Assembly: GCA_900539945.1 (NCBI GenBank)
Contig: UQDV01000009.1
Coordinates: forward strand, 13,187 to 77,186
DNA length: 64,000 nucleotides
DNA from: an uncultured Faecalibacterium sp.
Lineage (GTDB): Bacteria > Bacillota > Clostridia > Oscillospirales > Ruminococcaceae
Direction: 5' to 3'
The position numbers were made by a program, and so were the translations under genes. The notes beneath the pieces were generated by a model that did no database searches, was not told where the DNA came from, and was given only the letters and a program-made list of their open reading frames with translations. This document shows, one piece after another, positions 58,469-64,000 of the stretch (the first letter of the stretch is position 1; each line of letters opens with the position of its first letter).

Positions 58469-58955
58469 ATGGAAGAAATCGAAAAGTTCGCGTTTGCGCA
58501 GCAATGAAGTCCCCAGTGGGGACTTCAAGCGACCGAACGGTCTTGCCGCAGGCAAGATGGAGGGGCCTTGCCCCGACAAGTTCCTGAAAGAAGCCGAGAC
58601 CTACTATCTGGCAACCGTGGAAGGCGACCAGCCGAGAGTTCGCCCCTTTGGTACGGCGCACATTTTTGAGGGCAAGCTGTACATCCAGACCGGCAAGAAG
58701 AAGGATGTTTCCAAGCAGCTGCACGCCAACCCGAAAGCCGAGCTTTGCGCTTTCAAGGGCGGCGAGTGGATTCGCGTTGCTGGCGAACTGGTCGAGGATG
58801 ACCGCATCGAGGCACGGCAGTCCATGCTGGACGCTTACCCCAGCCTGAAAAAGATGTACGCCGCAGATGACGGCAACGCTGAGGTGTTCTACTTCAAGAA
58901 CGGTGTCGCCACCATCTACGCCTTCACTCATGAGCCGGTCGTCATCAAGTTCTGA
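58469..58955 (+). pseudogene. PNPOx-like flavoprotein gene interrupted by hairpin element
   Basis: A good AAAAAGGAG site and ATG 58469 start MEEIEKF, then the hairpin element adds AFAQQ and a stop. After the element the same protein resumes: FLKEAETYYLATVEGDQPRV, RPFGTAHIFEGKLYI and so on to the end. Removing the element and one TTC restores MEEIEKFLKEAETYYLATVE. An ATG within the element (58557) could restart a 132-residue product in the right frame, but no ribosome site precedes it. The parent family is the FMN split-barrel proteins related to 19261-19662. Confidence 0.78.
58490..58580 (+). repeat. Hairpin-array insertion element, copy B
   Basis: A 91-base unit: AAGTCCCC-AGT-GGGGACTT, GACCG-AA-CGGTC, CTTGCC-GCA-GGCAAG and GGGGC-CTT-GCCCC in the order of copy A. 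It is flanked by AAGTTC on both sides (58484-58489 region and 58578-58583). The GCGTTTG start and AAG end are shared with copy A. Its length shifts the host frame and brings in a stop. Confidence 0.8.
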
Positions 58956-59003
58956 GAAATCGCTTATATTTAGATATAATGCCCAAGGAGGTATTGTTGC
59001 CTA

Positions 59004-59201
59004 ATGTTATATTTGTTTGGTTGCTTAGTTTCATCTATAGCTTTTGGCATTCTCCTGATTTGCAAAATTGTTGATATGGTGCATTCTACTAACACGGATA
59101 AACTGAAAGATTATAAATTGATTTTATCCATCAGTGTGAGTGGCTTGGCAATATCGTGGTGGCTCTTTTTCATGGATTTGATTAACATTATTGGATATTA
59201 A
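59004..59201 (+). CDS. Small membrane protein, unknown
   Basis: A 65-residue protein with two hydrophobic segments (about 2-24 and 41-62) joined by a charged loop TNTDKLKDYK. AAGGAGG lies 12 bases before the ATG, slightly far; a TTG six bases upstream is an alternative start. Base composition is clearly AT-richer than the surrounding genes, a sign of acquisition. No family recognised. Confidence 0.6.
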   Translation: MLYLFGCLVSSIAFGILLICKIVDMVHSTNTDKLKDYKLILSISVSGLAISWWLFFMDLINIIGY

Positions 59202-59261
59202 CCACGGATTACTGCGTTTTGGAGAATGCCCCTGTTATTGTTGAAAAGGAGTAATTTGAAA

Positions 59262-59522
59262 ATGAGAAAAATTCAAAATTTTTTCTCGTATTTTCGAGCA
59301 AGCGAGTTGTCAACAAATCAAATTTTCGAGTTGTTCGATTCAAGCAACAAAGGGAAGGATATCTCTCCATATAAAATTGAATACTCGTTCAACAAGGATA
59401 TTTTAAGCGAATGCGAATTGGAAGCTTATGAAGAGTTGCTTAGGCTTGATAATAAAGTTGCTCTTTTATCCAAGAACGGAAAAGTAGCTGCTCTTATTGG
59501 TTATATTTCACCACAGAAATAG
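59262..59522 (+). CDS. Small soluble protein, unknown, AT-rich
   Basis: An 86-residue protein rich in Ser, Asn, Glu and Lys, with FFSYFRASELSTNQIFELFD near the start and ALLSKNGKVAALIGYIS at the end. The start at 59262 follows AAAGGAG; an in-frame Met 36 bases upstream lacks a site. Like its upstream neighbour it is AT-rich and probably of foreign origin. No family recognised. Confidence 0.6.
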   Translation: MRKIQNFFSYFRASELSTNQIFELFDSSNKGKDISPYKIEYSFNKDILSECELEAYEELLRLDNKVALLSKNGKVAALIGYISPQK

Positions 59523-59735
59523 ACTGATTTTTATTAACTTCATTCGATAATCTCATCTTTTCGCAGACAGTTGGAGTTTAGCTTCTTTTGAAATGTTTCT
59601 AAATCTTCAATTTTAACTGATATTACAAAACCGCCAGACCTATTTAACATATGACGGTTTTGCTGCGGCAGCAGACTCATCTGCAACGGCTGCAGCAATT
59701 GCGGCAAATGTCTGTGACAGCTCTGAAACAACGCA
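59523..59735. other. Gap between the AT-rich genes and the repeat
   Basis: No supported gene. A minus-strand frame of 74 codons crosses it without a ribosome site or recognisable product. Confidence 0.4.
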
Positions 59736-59825
59736 CGTCCCCTCCGTGCAGGCCCGGATCTCACGTTCCGGGTATCTGCGCGGAAGGGACGTTTCGTTTT
59801 ATCAGAGTTTTGTCATCCACAGGCC
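59736..59825. repeat. 90-bp direct repeat flanking the selenium-type cluster, copy 1
   Basis: This 90-base segment matches 62505-62594 at about 90 % by eye. It contains a long hairpin (CTCCGTGCAGGCCCGGA with TCCGGGTATCTGCGCGG) followed by TTCGTTTT, then the last seven codons and stop of desulfoferrodoxin read on the minus strand (GLWMTKL). The dfx gene itself is only at the other copy. Confidence 0.85.
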
Positions 59826-59845
59826 GGGAGCCATCGGTTCCTTTT

Positions 59846-60742
59846 TCAGGAAATGGCATAGAACTGCTTCATAAACGCAAAAAAGTGCGCCGTCTGTTCC
59901 GACATAAACTGTGTGGAAGAATACACGATATAGAGTTTCCGCAAGAAAGCCGACTGTTCCAGAGGAATGATCAACAGCTTTCCAAGCTGTGCATCGTTCT
60001 GAACCGTTGCGCGGGAAAGGATGGAGATGCCCATCCCCAGTGTGATGCAGCAGATCAGCGAAGCGGCATCATCCATCACAGCGATCACATTCAGATCGTC
60101 CAGCGAAAGCCCCCGGTTTTTCAGATAATAGAGCGTTTCCTGTTTTGTCCCCGAAGTATCCTCCCGCAGGAGAAACGGTTCTTTCAGCAGCATGGAAACC
60201 GGATCTTTCAATTCCAGACAAGCCTGAAAATGCGGTGTAGCCGGGGCCGCGATCACAAGTTCATCCGAAGTGACCGGCAGAAAGCGGCAGGGCGTATCCG
60301 AAATTTTCGTGCCGACCAGCCCGATATCGCAGGTTCCATCTGTTACTTTCCGAATGACATCCAGACTGTCCGAGCAGCTGGTACGGAAGCGGACATCCGG
60401 AATTTCCTGATGGTACGCCGACAGCAGTTCCGGCAGAAGATAGAGGGACGGAACGGAGGAAACACCGATGTGCAGCAGCTTCTGATTTTTATCGGAAAGT
60501 TCCAGAATCGCTTTCTGCTGGAGATTCAGGATCTCGGCTGCGTAGTTGTAAAGGGTCTGCCCTGCGGGCGTGACCGACAAACTCTTGGTCGTTCGCTTCA
60601 AAAGCTGCGTATGAAGTTCTTTTTCCAGATTGTTGATATGCGAACTGACGGTCGGCTGCGAAAGATAAAGCTTTTGAGCCGCAAGGGAAAAACTCTGGTA
60701 TTTTACGTTATACACAAAGGCTTCCAGTTGGCGGATATCCAT
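59846..60742 (-). CDS. LysR-family regulator, selenium-metabolism type
   Basis: A 298-residue LysR protein: MDIRQLEAFVYNVKYQSFSL, then the recognition region LYLSQPTVSSHINNLEKEL, and a CysB/Cbl-like effector domain (LLHIGVSSVPSLYLLPELLS, CDIGLVGTKI). Regulators of this kind are commonly annotated next to yedE and selenium genes. It is divergent from yedE, and a perfect ATTGAT-TAC-ATCAAT palindrome overlaps its own -35. AAGGAGCG precedes the ATG. Confidence 0.85.
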   Translation of the reverse strand: MDIRQLEAFVYNVKYQSFSLAAQKLYLSQPTVSSHINNLEKELHTQLLKRTTKSLSVTPAGQTLYNYAAEILNLQQKAILELSDKNQKLLHIGVSSVPSLYLLPELLSAYHQEIPDVRFRTSCSDSLDVIRKVTDGTCDIGLVGTKISDTPCRFLPVTSDELVIAAPATPHFQACLELKDPVSMLLKEPFLLREDTSGTKQETLYYLKNRGLSLDDLNVIAVMDDAASLICCITLGMGISILSRATVQNDAQLGKLLIIPLEQSAFLRKLYIVYSSTQFMSEQTAHFFAFMKQFYAIS

Positions 60743-60781
60743 GCTGCGCTCCTTTTTGTGCTGAAAAGGCTTTTTTCTTCT

Positions 60782-60811
60782 ATTATAATCCAGTTCATTG
60801 ATTACATCAAT
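60782..60811 (-). promoter_or_regulatory. lysR promoter with overlapping operator
   Basis: Minus strand TTGATG (60805-60810) and TATAAT (60782-60787), spacer 17. ATTGAT-N3-ATCAAT (60797-60811) covers the -35, and a second partial site (ATCAATAAAATCAAT) lies nearer yedE. Confidence 0.72.
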
Positions 60812-60841
60812 AAGTACATACGGATTATCAATAAAATCAAT

Positions 60842-60870
60842 TTCACCTGAAAAATCGTGTGTGTTATACT
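60842..60870 (+). promoter_or_regulatory. yedE promoter
   Basis: TTCACC (60842-60847) and TATACT (60865-60870), spacer 17. The poor -35 fits activation by the divergent LysR protein. Confidence 0.6.
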
Positions 60871-60908
60871 GAACTGGTAAAGTTTACCCGCTAAAAAAGG
60901 AGGCAATC

Positions 60909-62009
60909 ATGAAATTATTCGACAAAACATGGAAGCTGGCCTTGTCCGGTGTGGTCATCGGACTTCTGGTCATGCTTCTGGCCATGTCTGGCAACCCGGC
61001 CAACATGGCAATCTGCGTGGCCTGTTTCATCCGCGACGCGGCAGGCGCGCTCAAACTGCACACCGCTGCACCCGTTCAGTATTTCCGCCCTGAGATCGTC
61101 GGCTTTGTCTGCGGCTCGTTCCTGATTTCCATGGCAACCAAAGAGTATCGCTCTACCGCCGGTTCTGCGCCGATGGTGCGTTTTCTGCTGGGTGCCGTTA
61201 TGATGATCGGTGCACTGGTCTTTCTGGGCTGCCCGCTGCGCATGGTGCTACGGATGTCTGCCGGTGACCTGAATGCGTATGTGGCGCTCATCGGCTTTGC
61301 TGGCGGTGTCGCCACTGGCTCCTGCTTCTTGAAAAAAGGCTTTTCTCTGGGAAGAGCCTATGAAACCAAGTCGCTCAGCGGTGCGGTGCTGCCGGTTCTG
61401 CTGGCTGCTCTGCTGGTGATTGGTGTGGCAACGGGTGCTTATGCGGCAAGCACGGAAGGCCCCGGCAGCAAGCACGCTCCGCTGCTGCTGGCACTGGTGG
61501 TCGCATTGGTCATCGGTGCCCTCGCACAGAAAAGCCGTATGTGCTTTGCCGGAAGCATCCGCGATGTGATCCTGATGAAGAATTTCGACCTGCTCAGCAT
61601 TATTGCCGCGCTGTTTGCGGTCATGACCATTTATAACATTGCCACCGGCAATTTCCATCTGAGCTTCTCCGGCCAGCCCATTGCACATTCGCAGCATCTG
61701 TGGAACATCCTTGGCATGTACGTTGTCGGTTTTGCAGCGGTATTGGCCGGTGGCTGCCCGCTGCGTCAGCTGATCCTTGCAGGGCAGGGTTCCTCCGACA
61801 GCGCGGTAACGTTCCTCGGTATGCTTCTGGGTGCCGCTTTTGCACACAATTTTAATCTGGTCGGCAGCGCCGCCAAAGCTGCCACAGCGACCGATGCCGC
61901 TGTTCCCGGCGGCCCGGCCATACCCGGCAAGATTGCAGTCATCGTTTGCATTGTACTGTTGTTTGTGATTGCAGCAACCAAACTGCGCCGTAAAAAAGCG
62001 GCAAAGTGA
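60909..62009 (+). CDS. yedE: YedE/YeeE-family transporter (putative selenium/sulfur compound)
   Basis: A 366-residue membrane protein with about ten spans in two similar halves. Each half carries the family landmarks: GNPANMAICVACFIRD and LGCPLRMVLR in the first, KSRMCFAGSIRD and AGGCPLRQLI in the second, with Cys residues lining the presumed path. YeeE relatives carry thiosulfate; YedE forms linked with TusA and DUF3343 are attributed to selenium metabolism. AAAAGGAGG precedes the ATG. First gene of a three-gene operon. Confidence 0.88.
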   Translation: MKLFDKTWKLALSGVVIGLLVMLLAMSGNPANMAICVACFIRDAAGALKLHTAAPVQYFRPEIVGFVCGSFLISMATKEYRSTAGSAPMVRFLLGAVMMIGALVFLGCPLRMVLRMSAGDLNAYVALIGFAGGVATGSCFLKKGFSLGRAYETKSLSGAVLPVLLAALLVIGVATGAYAASTEGPGSKHAPLLLALVVALVIGALAQKSRMCFAGSIRDVILMKNFDLLSIIAALFAVMTIYNIATGNFHLSFSGQPIAHSQHLWNILGMYVVGFAAVLAGGCPLRQLILAGQGSSDSAVTFLGMLLGAAFAHNFNLVGSAAKAATATDAAVPGGPAIPGKIAVIVCIVLLFVIAATKLRRKKAAK

Positions 62010-62030
62010 TCTGAAAAAGGAGAAAGCACA

Positions 62031-62252
62031 ATGGCTAAATTTGTTGAAGTGGACGTTCGCGACCTTTCCTGCCCTGAACCAGTGTTGCTGACGATGGATG
62101 CGATGGAAGAGCATCCGGGCGAGATGATCCGCATTCTCGGTGATGAAGCGCACACCCGCAAAAACATTGAAAAAATGCTGGAATATGAACACAAGGACGG
62201 TCAGACGACCACGCGGGCGGATGGCTGTTTTGAGATCACCTTTCAGGCATAA
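62031..62252 (+). CDS. TusA/SirA-family sulfur (selenium) carrier protein
   Basis: A 73-residue protein with the family signature VDVRDLSCPEPVLLTMDAM, in which the Cys of CPEP carries persulfide or perselenide. AAAAAGGAG precedes the ATG, 21 bases after yedE. In this neighbourhood it would accept the chalcogen brought in by YedE and pass it on, by analogy with YeeE-TusA pairs. Confidence 0.9.
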   Translation: MAKFVEVDVRDLSCPEPVLLTMDAMEEHPGEMIRILGDEAHTRKNIEKMLEYEHKDGQTTTRADGCFEITFQA

Positions 62253-62261
62253 CGGCAGCGT

Positions 62262-62498
62262 ATGAGAGCAAAAAAGCCCTATCAGGTTTTGACATTCTAC
62301 ACTACTTCTGCGGTCATGGAACTGGAAGCCTTTTGCAAACAGAACGGGATTCCCGGCAGACTGATCCCTGTTCCGCGGGAACTTTCTGCCGGCTGCGGGA
62401 TCGCATGGCGGATGGAACCGGATGCGTACCGGCAGCATTCCGGCCTGCTTGCAGAGTGCCCTGTTGAAATCGAACAGACCAAAGAGGTTCTGCTATAA
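62262..62498 (+). CDS. DUF3343-family putative Se/S carrier-like protein
   Basis: A 78-residue protein. YQVLTFYTTSAVMELEAFCK and LIPVPRELSAGCGIAWRMEP are typical of DUF3343, where the Cys of the SAGCG motif is invariant. The family co-occurs with yedE, tusA-like yedF and selD in selenium-using bacteria. It starts nine bases after the TusA stop. Confidence 0.87.
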   Translation: MRAKKPYQVLTFYTTSAVMELEAFCKQNGIPGRLIPVPRELSAGCGIAWRMEPDAYRQHSGLLAECPVEIEQTKEVLL

Positions 62499-62504
62499 CA
62501 AAAT

Positions 62505-62594
62505 CGTCCCCTCCGTGCAGACCCGGATCTCTCTTTCCGGGTATCTGCGCGGAGGAGACTTGTCGTTTTATCAGAGTTTTGTCATCCACAGGCC
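62505..62594. repeat. 90-bp direct repeat flanking the selenium-type cluster, copy 2
   Basis: Matches 59736-59825. Here it includes the true 3' end of dfx (62571-62594) and the hairpin serving as terminator for both convergent genes. Confidence 0.85.
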
Positions 62595-62948
62595 ATGCAG
62601 ATTGCAGTAGGCATAGACCGCCACCGGTGTCTCGTCGCCCAGCTCAAAAACCGCTCTGGGTGCCTCGCCCGGATGGAGATAACGGATGTGGCCGCCCTGC
62701 GCCGTTTCCACATAGAGCCACTGGATATGGTGGACATCCACCATCGGATGCTCTACCGCACCCACCGTGACGGTCAGGGTGCTGCCGGAGCGCTCGACCA
62801 CCGGCAGATGCTTTTCTCCGCTGGCTTCCACGGTATTGGGGATCAGTTCACGCATCTTTTCGCCGCAGCAGAGCATCGGAACGCCTGCATCGTGGAGCGT
62901 GGTGATGAGGTTACCACAGTGGTCACAGATGTAAAACTTTGCACTCAT
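62571..62948 (-). CDS. dfx: Desulfoferrodoxin (superoxide reductase)
   Basis: A 125-residue non-haem iron protein reducing superoxide to peroxide. The N-terminal desulforedoxin domain has CDHCGN and CCGEKM (Cys8, Cys11, Cys27, Cys28). The C-terminal catalytic iron site has GEKHLPV, EHPM, HHIQW and YCNLHGLW, giving the four His and one Cys ligands. GGGAGG lies before the ATG. It protects against oxygen stress together with the flavodiiron protein at 21539-22720. Confidence 0.94.
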   Translation of the reverse strand: MSAKFYICDHCGNLITTLHDAGVPMLCCGEKMRELIPNTVEASGEKHLPVVERSGSTLTVTVGAVEHPMVDVHHIQWLYVETAQGGHIRYLHPGEAPRAVFELGDETPVAVYAYCNLHGLWMTKL

Positions 62949-63071
62949 ATCGAAATCCTCCCTGAGAATGTTTTGTGTTTCTTGTGTCTATATGATAACA
63001 GTTCTCAGTTTTAATTTCCGTGATCGGGTCACAGAAAGAAGGATTATTTTGTCAGACACACAGGACTTGGA

Positions 63072-63230
63072 TTACTTTTTTCCTTTTCGGAAATAAAGAA
63101 TTGCGGTAACAAGACACATCCCTGCAATTCCTGCCAGAAATGAATTGGAATAGTTCTTTGTCAGGATGGCCCAAAGGTTGATCGACACAAAGACAATTAA
63201 AAATATAACACCGATTATCCTATTTTTCAT
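63072..63230 (-). CDS. Small membrane protein, unknown
   Basis: A 52-residue protein with two hydrophobic segments (about 4-20 and 30-46) and a basic tail YFRKGKK. AGGGGG precedes the ATG at 63230; an in-frame Met 36 bases upstream is rejected. AT-rich relative to the neighbours. No family recognised. Confidence 0.55.
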   Translation of the reverse strand: MKNRIIGVIFLIVFVSINLWAILTKNYSNSFLAGIAGMCLVTAILYFRKGKK

Positions 63231-63304
63231 CTCTGTTACCCCCTGCAACTTCCGATTTATCGTCACAAGGATAGCATACTGCCGCCTGTAAGAAAAGGCA
63301 CAGA

Positions 63305-63341
63305 CGCAAAAGCCCCTGCGGGCAATTGCTCGCAGGGGCTT
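63305..63341 (-). terminator. Terminator after hsp20 copy 2
   Basis: An 11-bp stem (63310-63320 with 63331-63341) followed on the minus strand by a short T run, similar to that after copy 1. Confidence 0.82.
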
Positions 63342-63378
63342 GGGTTATGCGCCGGTGTTCCTCACACTGGCATAACGG

Positions 63379-63846
63379 TTATTCAATTTCGATGAGATTG
63401 GGGTTTGCAGGCAGAGCCTTCTGCTGCTGGGGTGCAGGCAGCTGGATGTGCAGGATGCCATCCTCGAACTTTGCGTGGATGTCCTCTTTCTTCACGGCAT
63501 CGCCCACATAAAAGCTGCGGGCGCAGGTGCCGGAGAAGGTCTCGCGGCGGATGTAGCGGCCGTTGTTGTCCTTCTCATCGTTCGAGTGGCTGCGCACGGC
63601 CTGAATGGTCAGGTAGCCGTCGTTCAGTTCCATCTGAACGTCTTCCTTCTTGCAGCCCGGCAGGTCCACGGCCACATCGTAGCCGTTCTCGGTCTGCCTC
63701 ACATCGGTCTTCATCATGTTTGCACCGCGCTTGCCGAAGGTCTCGCGCTCTTCACGGTTCATCGCACGCTCCAGCGCACCATCGTTCCAGAACGGATCAA
63801 AGAGATCATCGAACAGATTCTCATGGAAAACAGCAGGCATAAACAT
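63379..63846 (-). CDS. Hsp20/alpha-crystallin small heat-shock protein, copy 2
   Basis: A 155-residue protein identical to the copy at 53123-53590 except Arg to Leu in the C-terminal I-x-I region (LIEIE). Promoter bases TTGACA and TATAAC are present upstream and the CIRCE repeat begins at 63984 but is cut by the end of the window. Both copies should therefore be induced together by heat. Confidence 0.94.
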   Translation of the reverse strand: MFMPAVFHENLFDDLFDPFWNDGALERAMNREERETFGKRGANMMKTDVRQTENGYDVAVDLPGCKKEDVQMELNDGYLTIQAVRSHSNDEKDNNGRYIRRETFSGTCARSFYVGDAVKKEDIHAKFEDGILHIQLPAPQQQKALPANPNLIEIE

Positions 63847-64000
63847 AAATCATTCCTCCAATCCCGGCGTTCGGGTCGGGTCAAAAATCTTTATGTCGTT
63901 CACTCGAAAGGGCCTTCCTGGGAGCCTTGCGGCTCTCTCTTTTGCCCTTCCTCCTGAGCACGGCTTAGTTATAGCACCGTTTGTTAGCAGTGTCAAGTGT
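63379..64000. repeat. hsp20 direct repeat, copy 2 (truncated by window end)
   Basis: Second copy of 53123-53744, same orientation, nearly identical through gene, leader and promoter. Its true right end is outside the window. Confidence 0.93.

Noticed and set aside
59736..59825. Repeat considered as only a shared terminator
   Set aside because: The match extends past the hairpin into the last codons of dfx, which an ordinary terminator would not include.

Overview
The window looks like a chromosomal segment of Faecalibacterium, most likely the F. prausnitzii complex. The strongest single reason is the 149-residue protein at 29501-29950. Its first residues ([21 protein letters not shown]) match my recollection of the start of MAM, the Microbial Anti-inflammatory Molecule of that species. 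A high-GC Firmicutes style (AGGAGG ribosome sites, TTGACA/TATAAT promoters, CIRCE, sporulation sigma genes) fits. I ran no database search; family names rest on motifs read in the translations.

Layout, left to right. 1-3.5 kb: end of a sugar-binding protein, two MalF/MalG-type permeases and MalQ. 3.7-4.6 kb: two small double-glycine-leader proteins. 4.6-8.6 kb: galactokinase, a divergent AraC regulator and an RlmD-type rRNA methyltransferase. 8.6-13.7 kb: a secreted FMN/FAD reductase with a divergent LysR gene, a short pyruvate kinase and a PfkB kinase. 13.7-18.5 kb: a response regulator/histidine kinase/ABC/FtsX module. 18.6-21.4 kb: HxlR, a PNPOx-like protein and a zinc macrodomain-sirtuin (SirTM) pair. 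21.5-29.1 kb: flavodiiron protein, RmuC, a transglutaminase-like protein and three tandem paralogous secreted hydrolases. 29.5-30.0 kb: the MAM homologue. 30.2-33.6 kb: spoIIGA, sigE, sigG and spoIIID, with a duplicated type I toxin-antitoxin locus between the sigma genes. 33.6-34.7 kb: a TPP riboswitch with thiT, and tRNA-Ala. 35.4-45.9 kb: molybdenum-cofactor genes and molybdate transport, interrupted by an AraC regulator and glycogen phosphorylase. 46-52 kb: a GNAT gene and a PTS/phosphatase-like/MalQ operon with a divergent LacI regulator.

52-64 kb is different in character. It holds broken genes (metallophosphoesterase, MATE, SfsA, IS3 and IS256 pieces), AT-rich orphan genes, a TetR-controlled membrane protein, and a permease and a PNPOx gene that each carry the same multi-hairpin insertion. 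It also has a selenium-type cluster (LysR, YedE, TusA, DUF3343) next to desulfoferrodoxin. The whole stretch lies between two nearly identical hsp20 copies 10,256 bp apart.

How the genes work together. Carbohydrate use dominates: ABC and PTS uptake each travel with their own MalQ, and galactokinase and glycogen phosphorylase feed hexose phosphates into glycolysis. A second theme is redox and metal handling: a flavin reductase, flavodiiron protein, superoxide reductase, Mo cofactor and molybdate uptake, and Se/S handling. Five elements deserve the closest look: the hairpin-array insertion element, the MAM-like leader proteins, the duplicated toxin-antitoxin locus, the two-gene SirTM operon, and the selenium module bounded by 90-bp direct repeats.
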